A stretch of DNA of 64,000 nucleotides from an uncultured Microbacterium sp. (GTDB lineage: Bacteria; Actinomycetota; Actinomycetes; Actinomycetales; Microbacteriaceae), in NCBI RefSeq assembly GCF_937927635.1, contig NZ_CALBRW010000011.1, positions 1-64,000 of the forward strand. Reading direction: 5' to 3'. Each line of letters opens with the position of its first letter. Within the stretch, counting starts at the first letter, position 1. Below the pieces are notes generated by a model that saw nothing but the letters and a program-made list of their open reading frames with translations, was not told the origin of the DNA and did not search any database. Of the stretch, positions 28,286 to 35,503 are shown in pieces. The position numbers were made by a program, and so were the translations under genes.

Positions 28286-28948
28286 ATGAGCACAGTCGCC
28301 CTCATAGACGACCACGAATCGGTTCGTCTGGGAATCGAGGCCGCCTGTCTGCGTGACGGCGAGCAGATGATCGTCTTCTCCGGCGGCACCGTCAAGGAGT
28401 ACCTGGCGTGGCGTCAGGCGTCCGGCGCGCGCCCCGCCGACGTCGTGGTGCTGGATCTCACGCTCGGCGACGGGACCACGGTCACCGAGAACGTCGCGAC
28501 GCTCGTCGCCGACGGCGCCAGCGTGGTCATCCACAGCGTCGCCGACCGGGCTGCCGCTGTGCGCGAGGCGCTGGTGGCGGGAGCTGCGGGCGTGGTCAGC
28601 AAGTCGTCGGCTCTGGAGGACGTGCTGGATGCCATCCGCACGGTGGCGCGCGGCGACGCCCTCAACAATGTGGAGTGGGCGAGCGCCGTCGACGGCGACC
28701 GCGAGTTCGCCGATGCGCAGCTGTCCACCCGTGAGCGCGACGTGCTGAGGCTGTACGCGACGGGCCTGCCGCTGAAGGCCGTGGCCGAGCGCCTGGGCGT
28801 GGCGTACTCGACGGCCAAGGAGAATATCACCCGCATCCGGGTGAAGTACGTCGAGGTGGGGCGCCCCGCGCCCACCAAGGTCGACCTGCTGCGCCGGGCG
28901 GTGGAGGACGGCATCGTCGCGCCGGAGGGCTTGACGAGTGCCGGCTGA
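28286..28948 (+). CDS. NarL/LuxR-family response regulator
   Basis: 220 residues: receiver domain (LIDDHESVRLGIEAA with the acidic pair; phospho-acceptor Asp in VVVLDLTLGDG; the conserved Lys in VVSKSSAL) followed by a LuxR-type helix-turn-helix (LSTRERDVLRLYATGLPLKAVAERLGVAYSTAKENITRIRVKY). It overlaps the histidine kinase gene by 11 bases, so the two are translated as a unit. Target genes are unknown and no operator repeat was recognised. Confidence 0.9.
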   Translation: MSTVALIDDHESVRLGIEAACLRDGEQMIVFSGGTVKEYLAWRQASGARPADVVVLDLTLGDGTTVTENVATLVADGASVVIHSVADRAAAVREALVAGAAGVVSKSSALEDVLDAIRTVARGDALNNVEWASAVDGDREFADAQLSTRERDVLRLYATGLPLKAVAERLGVAYSTAKENITRIRVKYVEVGRPAPTKVDLLRRAVEDGIVAPEGLTSAG

Positions 28949-30191
28949 GGCGACGGGCGTCCACCGGGTGCGCAGCATCCGGGACGCCTGGAACAGCCTT
29001 CCGACCCCCGGACAGGTGGGCGTGGGACTGGAGCGGTTCACCGGTGAGCGCATGGAGCGCATCCTCGCGGTGGTCGCCGCGATCGGCAGCACCGCGCTGG
29101 GCATCCAGGCCTTCCTGAACGCCGCCACCCGGCTGATCCGGCTGGACGGACCGCACCTGGCCATGATGATCCTGGTCTTCGGGCCGCTGCTGTGGATGAT
29201 CCTGGCGTGCGTGAGCGGGCGCTGGGTGCGACAGGCCTGCGGTGCTTTCGCGGTGGTCTACGTGCTGGCGCTGCTGCTGTGGCCGGCCGTGGTGGATCGC
29301 ACGATCCGCGAGCCGGCGGAGCAGCCGTGGATCTTCTTCCTGGTCAACATCGGCGTGGTCGCTGCTGTGCTGGCCTTTCCTCTCCGGCTGCAGTTCACCT
29401 GGGCGCTGGCGCTTCCTCTCGTGTACGGCTGGGTGCGTCTGGCCCAGGGCGACTTCTCGCAGGACTTCTGGATCACCACCGGGTTCGACGTGACCTTCAC
29501 GGTCATCCTCGGCATGGTCATCGTGTCGCTGGCGTGGATGTTCCGGCAGGTCGCGACGGGTGTCGACGATGCGCGTCTGGCGGCCGTGGAGGCGTACGCA
29601 GTGGCCGCGGCCGCGGAGGCCGCAGAGGAGGAGCGCATCGCGATGGCAGCGCTCATGCACGACAGCGTCCTGGCGGCGCTGATCGCCGCGGAGCGCGCAT
29701 CGAGCGAGCGCGAGCGGACGCTGGCCGTGGGGATGGCACGTGAGGCGCTGACCCGCCTGGCCAACACGGAGGCGTCGATCGCGCAGGCCGGCAGCGACGA
29801 GCCGGTGGGTCGTTCGCGGATCGTCGCCGAGCTGCGCCGAACGCTCTCGGAGCGCGGAGCGGATGCCGTGGTGGAGGAGCGCGGAGTCGCGATCGATGTG
29901 CCGGGCCGTGTCGCGAGGGCGATGGTGCTGGCGGCCAGGCAGGCGATCGGCAACGCCCTGATCCACGCGGGCGGGCGAGGGCTGCACATCATCGCCGAGT
30001 CGCACGAGCGGGGTGCGCTGGTGCTGACCGTGCTGGATGCCGGGGCCGGATTCGATCCCGAGGCCATCAGCGAGGACCGCCTGGGCATCCGCGCGTCGAT
30101 CGTGGCGCGCATGGCAGCCATCTCCGGAAGCTCACTGATCACGTCCGGCGACCAGGGCACGACCGTGGAACTCAGCTGGGAGCCGTCATGA
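28938..30191 (+). CDS. Membrane sensor histidine kinase, NarL-partner type
   Basis: 417 residues. About six membrane segments (residues 40-215), a short coiled linker rich in Ala/Glu, a HisKA_3-like box with ALMHDSVLAALIAAERA (His followed by Asp), and a HATPase domain with ARQAIGNALIHAG (N box) and GAGFDPEAISEDRLGIRASI (G boxes). No extracytoplasmic sensor domain is visible, so sensing would be within the membrane. Starts at GTG inside the response regulator gene and overlaps the next gene by 4 bases. Confidence 0.88.
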   Translation: MPAEATGVHRVRSIRDAWNSLPTPGQVGVGLERFTGERMERILAVVAAIGSTALGIQAFLNAATRLIRLDGPHLAMMILVFGPLLWMILACVSGRWVRQACGAFAVVYVLALLLWPAVVDRTIREPAEQPWIFFLVNIGVVAAVLAFPLRLQFTWALALPLVYGWVRLAQGDFSQDFWITTGFDVTFTVILGMVIVSLAWMFRQVATGVDDARLAAVEAYAVAAAAEAAEEERIAMAALMHDSVLAALIAAERASSERERTLAVGMAREALTRLANTEASIAQAGSDEPVGRSRIVAELRRTLSERGADAVVEERGVAIDVPGRVARAMVLAARQAIGNALIHAGGRGLHIIAESHERGALVLTVLDAGAGFDPEAISEDRLGIRASIVARMAAISGSSLITSGDQGTTVELSWEPS

Positions 30192-31189
30192 GGCGCACCG
30201 TCCGGAGCATGACCACGGCGCTGGCGCTGGGGTTCGCACTGTACTTCGCCGCGCGGGCGATCTGGTGGGTCCAGCAGCCCACGGCCCCACTGCTGATGGT
30301 GGCGGGCATCCTGCTGTACCTCGCGGCGACGCTCACCGCGATCCTGTCCTCGCAGGCGGGGACTTCGAGGATGCCGCTGGGCGCTGCCATCCTCGCGCTG
30401 ATCGCCGCTGCCGGCGTGCCGACCGTGGTCAGTCTGGCGCTGCCGCCGGAGATGCGGACGGCGCCGTTCGCGACCTGGTACATCGGCGCCATCGGCCTGC
30501 TGGCCGTGGTGTGCATCGTGCGGCGCAGCCCGCTGTTCGGCTGGATGATCCTGGCCGTGCTGGTCGTGTCAGCGTGCGCGTACATGGGCTTCGAGAACGC
30601 GTTCACCCTGGGCCTGGTGGGTTCCCTGACGTGGGTCGTCATCGCCCAGCTGCTGGTGCTGTTCTGGGACCGGGCCGTGCGCGACACCGAGCGTCTGGCC
30701 GACGTGCAGCAGGCGGCGTCCGCCTGGCACTCCACTCAGGTGGTTCGGCAGAAGGAGCGGCGGGTGCGCGCGCAGCGCGCGCTGGTGATCGCCGGCCCCG
30801 TGCTCTCACGCACGGTCGCGAGCCATGGCGAGCTGACGGACGAGGAGCGCCTGGCGGCGAGGCTGGCCGAGGGCACGCTGCGGGACGAGCTGCGCGGCGC
30901 GGGTCTGCTCAACGACGCGGTGCGACGCGCGATCGCGGATGCCAGGATGCGCGGCACCGTCGTGACCGTGTTCGACGAGGGCGGGTTGGAGGGCATCGAT
31001 GAGGCACGGCTCGCGGAGATCCGCGACGAGCTGGCCGAGGTGCTGCAGGCGGCGAGGACGAACCGCCTGATCATCCGGGCGGGTCGCGACGAGCAGATCG
31101 CGGTCACCGTGGTGGGTCGGGATGCCGGCGGAGCGCACGACGACGACGCCGTGGATCTCTGGCACGAGATCCGGCGAACGGCATCCTGA
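30188..31189 (+). CDS. Membrane protein resembling a degenerate sensor kinase
   Basis: 333 residues with about six hydrophobic helices (residues 8-165) and a 165-residue cytoplasmic tail. The tail resembles a kinase that has lost catalysis: LRDELRGAGLLNDAVRRAIADARMRGTVVTVFDEGG looks like the region before an ATPase domain, and LAEVLQAARTNRLIIRAGRDEQIAVTVVG is reminiscent of the N-box strand-helix unit, but H-box His, N-box Asn and G boxes are missing. It is coupled to the kinase gene by ATGA. Inferred role: partner or decoy subunit of the kinase. No named family is recognised. Confidence 0.6.
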   Translation: MRRTVRSMTTALALGFALYFAARAIWWVQQPTAPLLMVAGILLYLAATLTAILSSQAGTSRMPLGAAILALIAAAGVPTVVSLALPPEMRTAPFATWYIGAIGLLAVVCIVRRSPLFGWMILAVLVVSACAYMGFENAFTLGLVGSLTWVVIAQLLVLFWDRAVRDTERLADVQQAASAWHSTQVVRQKERRVRAQRALVIAGPVLSRTVASHGELTDEERLAARLAEGTLRDELRGAGLLNDAVRRAIADARMRGTVVTVFDEGGLEGIDEARLAEIRDELAEVLQAARTNRLIIRAGRDEQIAVTVVGRDAGGAHDDDAVDLWHEIRRTAS

Positions 31190-31213
31190 CCCGGGCCGTT
31201 CGGGAAGAGAGTG

Positions 31214-31246
31214 GGCGAGGGGCGGCGAAGCCGCCCGCCCCTCGCC
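31214..31246. terminator. GC-rich stem-loop after the two-component operon
   Basis: GGCGAGGGG (31214-31222) pairs with CCCCTCGCC (31238-31246), with an inner CGGC/GCCG stem and a 4-base bulge, 24 bases after the stop codon. No T-tract. Confidence 0.6.
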
Positions 31247-31434
31247 GATGCGGAGCAGTTACCCGAAAACTGTCCGCGTGGGGGCGGTACTGCGTCTGCC
31301 TACCCTGGGGCGGAGCAGCCGCCTAACGCGAAGCGTCCCCATAAGTCTGACGGGTGTCAACACATCTGTCTGTAGGTATTTCGGGGGACAAATTCCCGCC
31401 AATTCAGACGAAAGTAGCTAGTCGTCTTGGCCGT
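31247..31434. other. Intergenic stretch of lower GC with no recognised gene
   Basis: Lies between convergent genes and is visibly richer in A and T than its surroundings (for example around 31340-31430). It contains a TACCCT hexamer (around 31299), a small inverted repeat AGACGA / TCGTCT near 31408-31428, and no ORF with a credible start. Might be a promoter remnant or an uncharacterised RNA; nothing specific is recognised. Confidence 0.3.
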
Positions 31435-31653
31435 TCAGCCAGAGAAGCGCCCCCAGGGGATATCCCTTCGGAGGGGGCCCTGCAGTCCACGCTGCGTGCG
31501 CTCCCACACCGAGATGTGCGGCTCCTCGGCGACGGCATCCGCTGTCTCCGTCGCGTAGGCGTCGCTGACGACGGCGATGAGCGCGGCGAGCTCCACGTCG
31601 GTGGGCGTGCCGCGGACGATCTCGATGCGCGGCTTCTCGTCTGATTCAGTCAT
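31435..31653 (-). CDS. accE: Acyl-CoA carboxylase epsilon subunit
   Basis: Small accessory subunit, 72 residues, that in actinobacteria stimulates the alpha-beta carboxylase complex. It shows the family core IEIVRGTPTDVELAALIAVV and an aromatic/basic C-terminus. ATG start 13 bases after the beta-subunit stop, same strand. Assignment rests on the core motif and adjacency. Confidence 0.88.
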   Translation of the reverse strand: MTESDEKPRIEIVRGTPTDVELAALIAVVSDAYATETADAVAEEPHISVWERTQRGLQGPLRRDIPWGRFSG

Positions 31654-31666
31654 GGTGCGACGCCGA

Positions 31667-33256
31667 TCACAGCGGGATGTTGCCGTGCTTCTTGGCGGGC
31701 AGCTCGGCGCGCTTGCCCTTCAGCGCACGCAGCGACTTGGCGATGGACACGCGGGTGTTCGCCGGCTCGATGATGCCGTCGATCTCGCCGCGCTCGGCCG
31801 CCAGGAACGGGCTGGTGACGCCGTAGGTGTACTCGGCGGCCAGGCGGCTGCGCACGGCCGCCACATCCTCGCCGGCCTCCTCGGCCTTCTTGATCTCGCC
31901 GCGGTAGAGGATGTTCACCGCGCCCTGGCCGCCCATCACGGCGATCTCCGCCGTGGGCCATGCCAGGTTCACATCGGCGCCGAGCTGCTTGGAGCCCATC
32001 ACGATGTACGCGCCGCCGTAGGCCTTGCGCAGGATGACGGTGACCAGGGGCACGGTGGCCTCGGCATAGGCGAAGATCAGCTTCGCGCCGCGGCGGATGA
32101 CGCCGGTCCACTCCTGGTCGGTGCCGGGCAGATACCCGGGGACGTCGACGAGGGTGACGATCGGGATCGAGAAGGCGTCGCAGAAGCGCACGAAGCGGCT
32201 GGCCTTCTCGCCGGCCTCGATGTTGAGTGTGCCTGCCATCTGCGAGGGCTGGTTGGCGATGATGCCCACCGAGCGTCCCTCCACGCGGCCGAAGCCGATC
32301 AGGATGTTCGGAGCGAACAGCGGCTGCACCTCGAGGAACTCGCCGGCATCGACGATGTGCTCGATGACCGTGCGCATGTCGTAGGGCTGGTTGGGGGAGT
32401 CCGGGATGATCGCGTTGAGCCGCTGATCGGCATCCGTCGTCTCCCAGTCGAACTCCGCCGCGTACGTCGGCAGCTCGGCCATGTTGTTGTCGGGGAGGAA
32501 GCTCAGAAGGGTGCGCGCGTAGTCGATCGCGTCGTCCTCGTCGGCGGCGAGGTAGTGCGCGACGCCCGAGCGGGTGTTGTGCGTGTACGCGCCGCCCAGC
32601 TCCTCCATGCCGACGTCCTCGCCGGTGACGGTCTTGATGACGTCGGGGCCGGTGACGAACATCTGGCTGGTCTTGTCGACCATGATGACGAAGTCGGTCA
32701 GGGCCGGGCCGTACACGGCGCCGCCGGCCGCCGGGCCCATGATGATGGAGATCTGCGGGATGACGCCCGAGGAGCGGGTGTTCGCCTTGAAGATCTCGCC
32801 GTACTTGCTGAGGGCGAGCACGCCCTCCTGGATACGGGCGCCGCCGGAGTCGAGGATGCCGATGATCGGCATCCCGTTGGTGAGGGCGAACTCCATGATC
32901 TTGATGATCTTGTCGCCGGAGACCTCGCCGAGCGAGCCGCCGAAGACGGTGAAGTTCTGCGAATAGATGGCGACCGTGCGGCCGTTGATGGTGCCGATGC
33001 CGGTGACGACGGAGTCGCCGTACGGGCGGTTGCGGTCCATGCCGAACGCGGTCGTGCGGTGGCGCACGTACTCGTCGAGCTCGACGAAGCTGCCGGTGTC
33101 CACGAGCATCTCGATGCGCTCGCGAGCGGTCATCTTGCCCTTGGCGTGCTGCTTCTCCTGGGCGATCTTCTCCGGCTCCACGACGGCTTCGTTGAAGCGC
33201 GCGCGCAAGTTCGCGATCTTCGCGGCGGTGGTCGAGAGGTCAGGCTTGTCGGTCAC
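31667..33256 (-). CDS. Acyl-CoA carboxylase beta subunit (carboxyltransferase)
   Basis: Transfers CO2 from biotin to acetyl- or propionyl-CoA, 529 residues, two crotonase-like halves. Landmarks: KMTARERIEMLVD, GGSLGEVSGDKI, GGARIQEGVLAL and IIMGPAAGGAVYGPALTDF in the N-half; DVPGYLPGTDQEWTGVIRRGAKLIFAYAEATVP and GGAYIVMGSKQLGAD in the C-half. GTG 33256 is chosen because TAGGGT lies 7 bases upstream; an ATG at 33307 would add 17 residues with no similar support. Substrate choice (acetyl or propionyl) is not settled. Confidence 0.93.
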   Translation of the reverse strand: MTDKPDLSTTAAKIANLRARFNEAVVEPEKIAQEKQHAKGKMTARERIEMLVDTGSFVELDEYVRHRTTAFGMDRNRPYGDSVVTGIGTINGRTVAIYSQNFTVFGGSLGEVSGDKIIKIMEFALTNGMPIIGILDSGGARIQEGVLALSKYGEIFKANTRSSGVIPQISIIMGPAAGGAVYGPALTDFVIMVDKTSQMFVTGPDVIKTVTGEDVGMEELGGAYTHNTRSGVAHYLAADEDDAIDYARTLLSFLPDNNMAELPTYAAEFDWETTDADQRLNAIIPDSPNQPYDMRTVIEHIVDAGEFLEVQPLFAPNILIGFGRVEGRSVGIIANQPSQMAGTLNIEAGEKASRFVRFCDAFSIPIVTLVDVPGYLPGTDQEWTGVIRRGAKLIFAYAEATVPLVTVILRKAYGGAYIVMGSKQLGADVNLAWPTAEIAVMGGQGAVNILYRGEIKKAEEAGEDVAAVRSRLAAEYTYGVTSPFLAAERGEIDGIIEPANTRVSIAKSLRALKGKRAELPAKKHGNIPL

Positions 33257-33263
33257 GGGTTCC

Positions 33264-33269
33264 ACCCTA
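33264..33269 (-). promoter_or_regulatory. -10 element of carboxylase beta gene
   Basis: TAGGGT on the minus strand, 7 bases before the GTG; leaderless configuration that decides the start codon. Confidence 0.45.
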
Positions 33270-33340
33270 TCGCCGAGGACTGTCGCCACGTTGGATGCCG
33301 CACACAACGGGTTCGCCGATCCTTTGGAGTCGGACCACCA

Positions 33341-34207
33341 TCAGCAGCCGGCGGCGTGGGGGTCTTCGTTGCAGGTGTGGGCGACGAGGGCGGTGTGGGC
33401 TTCGTAGATGCGGATGTCCTGGCCGGGTCCGGGAATGGTGAGGGTTCCGGTGATGGGGTACCAGCCGGTGCCGAGGTCGATCTCGGCGGTGTAGACGGTG
33501 TCGGCGGATGCCGTGTAGGTGCCGCGGTCACGGTAGACGTGGCTGGTGTCGGTGGGGCTGAACTGCGGCAGGTGCAGTGCGTCCCAGCTGGTGCCGGGGG
33601 TCTTGGTGGTCTTCGTCGCGCCGTCGCCGTAGTGGAAGGTGAAGGATACCGGGGTGAAGCGGACGGTGATGGGGTAGCCGAACAGCTCGCCGGATCTGGT
33701 GTGCGCGGCGGCGCTGGTGGTGAAGTTGGTGGGCAGGCCCGCGACCCCGAGGTTGTCGGGCTCCCCGGTGATCGTCGCCGGAGCGGGGGCGAAGGTCGCC
33801 AGGTCGGTGATCGTGATGGGCTGCGTGGCGCGGGGATCTTCAGACTCGGGGGCGTCGGCAGGCCTCTGGACAGCGGGGACGCAGCGCGCCTGGAGATCCC
33901 AGAGCGTGTCGCAGTCCGTGAACTTCTCGCCGAGGGTGCGAGTGCGCGTGTCACGCGCAGGCGCGTGCACGTTGGCGATCGGGGTCGTGCTGTGGCCGTG
34001 CCCCTTGGGCTTGGAGTCCGGGGCGGGAGAATGACCGGGCCGGTTGATATTGCCTTCTACGGTGGCGGTTTGGGTCTCTGGATCAATGGCTGCTGCCACG
34101 GTCTGCGAACCCAGTTCCTCAGGCGGATCTGCGGCGTCCGCAACCTGTGGAATCAAGATGGAGGTCACGAGAATCAGGGTGCCGATGGCAACCGTCTTCC
34201 TCAGCAT
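33341..34207 (-). CDS. Secreted protein with PKD-like fold
   Basis: 288 residues with an N-terminal signal peptide (MLRKTVAIGTLILV.. ending near VADAADPP). The mature part is disordered and Pro/Arg/His rich to about residue 90, followed by a beta-rich region holding FTFHYGDGATKTT and SHVYRDRGTYTASADTVYTAEI, which are the hallmark strands of a PKD domain. Six cysteines, with a pair near the C-terminus (HTCNEDPHAAGC). It overlaps the lipoprotein gene upstream by 7 bases. Probably an exported surface protein; no catalytic function is evident. Confidence 0.75.
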   Translation of the reverse strand: MLRKTVAIGTLILVTSILIPQVADAADPPEELGSQTVAAAIDPETQTATVEGNINRPGHSPAPDSKPKGHGHSTTPIANVHAPARDTRTRTLGEKFTDCDTLWDLQARCVPAVQRPADAPESEDPRATQPITITDLATFAPAPATITGEPDNLGVAGLPTNFTTSAAAHTRSGELFGYPITVRFTPVSFTFHYGDGATKTTKTPGTSWDALHLPQFSPTDTSHVYRDRGTYTASADTVYTAEIDLGTGWYPITGTLTIPGPGQDIRIYEAHTALVAHTCNEDPHAAGC

Positions 34208-34743
34208 GAGAAGTCATCCTTGGGTTTGTGATTCGACTCAATGCGAAGCCCTGTCGGTGTTGATCCAGGGGTAAAAGTGACCAGTCGTCCAACACGAGGA
34301 ATTCTTCCGTCAGGAACTACAGATTCCCCGTCCGAGCGCACCAAGTCGACGCTTGACACGTCGATGCACAACTGAACGACAACCTCGTCGTTCGACGCAG
34401 ACAGTGGCGAAAAGGTGTCGAATGACGCGGCTCCGACTCGTTTGATCTGTTCGGCGTGATAGACACTCAGTGCCTTCTTCTCCGAGCTGAGGGCAGTACC
34501 CGACAACCACCTGTACACGGGCTCGAACGTGTTCGGGTCTGAATAGTCAGTTGCGTTCGCGGCGGTCGAGTAGGCCCTGTACGTCTCCTCCGCAGCCTTG
34601 AACGCCTCGGCATCCGACGAGAACAGCGCCGTCTTCGTCGGCTTGGGCGCAGGCTCCGGTGTGCACGCGGCCAGCATCCCGAGGGCGAGCAGCCCGGCGG
34701 ACAGCACACCGAGCGCACGAACAGGGCGGGAAGCGAGAGTCAC
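34201..34743 (-). CDS. Lipoprotein of unknown function
   Basis: 180 residues; signal with lipobox LAAC (Cys27) followed by a Pro/Lys/Thr linker. The mature domain has a helical first half (AEAFKAAEETYRAYSTAANA) and a beta-rich second half, resembling small NTF2-like export proteins. GTG start with TACCGT 6 bases upstream. Translated just before, and overlapping, the PKD-like secreted protein, so the two probably act together at the cell surface. No family name is recognised. Confidence 0.75.
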   Translation of the reverse strand: MTLASRPVRALGVLSAGLLALGMLAACTPEPAPKPTKTALFSSDAEAFKAAEETYRAYSTAANATDYSDPNTFEPVYRWLSGTALSSEKKALSVYHAEQIKRVGAASFDTFSPLSASNDEVVVQLCIDVSSVDLVRSDGESVVPDGRIPRVGRLVTFTPGSTPTGLRIESNHKPKDDFSC

Positions 34744-34749
34744 CCGGAC

Positions 34750-34755
34750 ACGGTA
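34750..34755 (-). promoter_or_regulatory. -10 element of the lipoprotein/PKD pair
   Basis: TACCGT on the minus strand, 6 bases before the GTG start; leaderless configuration. Confidence 0.4.
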
Positions 34756-34810
34756 ACCCGAACGACGAGCATCCCGCAGAAGTTATCCACAGGTCGGCGC
34801 ATCCACTGAA

Positions 34811-34826
34811 TGCTACGCTGTGCTAC
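34811..34826 (+). promoter_or_regulatory. Promoter and candidate operator of the Phd/PIN pair
   Basis: TGCTAC is repeated directly (34811-34816 and 34821-34826) just before the antitoxin ATG. The -10 TACGCT (34814-34819) lies between and overlaps the repeats, 7 bases from the start. The arrangement fits antitoxin autoregulation. Confidence 0.5.
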
Positions 34827-35108
34827 ATGGCTACGATCAGTCACCGTGAGATGCGCAACAACAGCGCCGAGGTCCTTCGGCGCGTGGAAGCGGGGGAGAC
34901 GATCACGGTGACGAATCATGGGCGGGCGGTCGCGCAGTTGTCACCGGTGCGGCAGTCGATTCTGGAAGAGCTGGAAGCCAACGGTCAGCTGCGCCGGGCG
35001 ACGAGCGACCGGGCGTCGCTGCGCGACATCCCCAGAGTCGCGCTGCCCGACGGAGCGACCACGGCGGACATCATCGCCGACGTCCGCGGCTACGATCGCG
35101 ACTACTGA
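34827..35108 (+). CDS. Phd/YefM-family antitoxin
   Basis: 93 residues. The N-terminal Phd/YefM fold is seen in ISHREMRNNSAEVLRRVEAGETITVTNHGRAVAQLSP; the C-terminal tail (residues ~55-93) is the expected toxin-binding part. Starts leaderless, and its TGA shares one base with the toxin ATG. It neutralises the adjacent PIN toxin and probably represses the operon. Confidence 0.92.
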   Translation: MATISHREMRNNSAEVLRRVEAGETITVTNHGRAVAQLSPVRQSILEELEANGQLRRATSDRASLRDIPRVALPDGATTADIIADVRGYDRDY

Positions 35109-35500
35109 TGACGCTCGCATACCTGGACACGTCCGCTGCGATGAAGCTTCTCTATCAGGAGGACGGCGCATCGGCCATGGGCGAGCTGTTCGCCGACCCG
35201 GCTGGGCCGACATTCGTGTCGTCGTGGCTGCTGCACACCGAGCTGCACTGCGCCGCGAATCGGCGTGGTGGCGCCGAAGTGCGGTCGATCTCACGAGTGC
35301 TCTCCGGCGTCAACCTCGTCGATCTTGCACGCGGCCATCTCGTCTCTGCGGGTGCTCTCGCCCCGCTCCGCGCACAGGATGCGATCCATCTCGCGGTCGC
35401 TCTGAGTCTCACTGCCGATCAGATGATCACGTACGACGACGAACTCGCCGCCGCCGCTGAGCGGGCGGGGCTCCTCGTCGTCAGCCCCGGCATCCGCTGA
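35108..35500 (+). CDS. VapC-like PIN-domain toxin
   Basis: 130-residue PIN-domain ribonuclease. Acidic metal-binding residues are in AYLDTSAAMKLL (Asp7), HTELHCA (Glu), AQDAIHLA (Asp) and TYDDEL (Asp pair), so the active site looks complete. VapC-type toxins cleave tRNA or rRNA; the target is unknown. Coupled to the Phd-type antitoxin; the Phd-with-PIN pairing is common in actinobacteria. Confidence 0.92.
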   Translation: MTLAYLDTSAAMKLLYQEDGASAMGELFADPAGPTFVSSWLLHTELHCAANRRGGAEVRSISRVLSGVNLVDLARGHLVSAGALAPLRAQDAIHLAVALSLTADQMITYDDELAAAAERAGLLVVSPGIR

Positions 35501-35503
35501 CGC

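Noticed and set aside
26336..29164. 942-codon leftward frame extending upstream of maf
   Set aside because: Only the last 218 codons (maf) match a family; the rest lies opposite the methyltransferase and response regulator.
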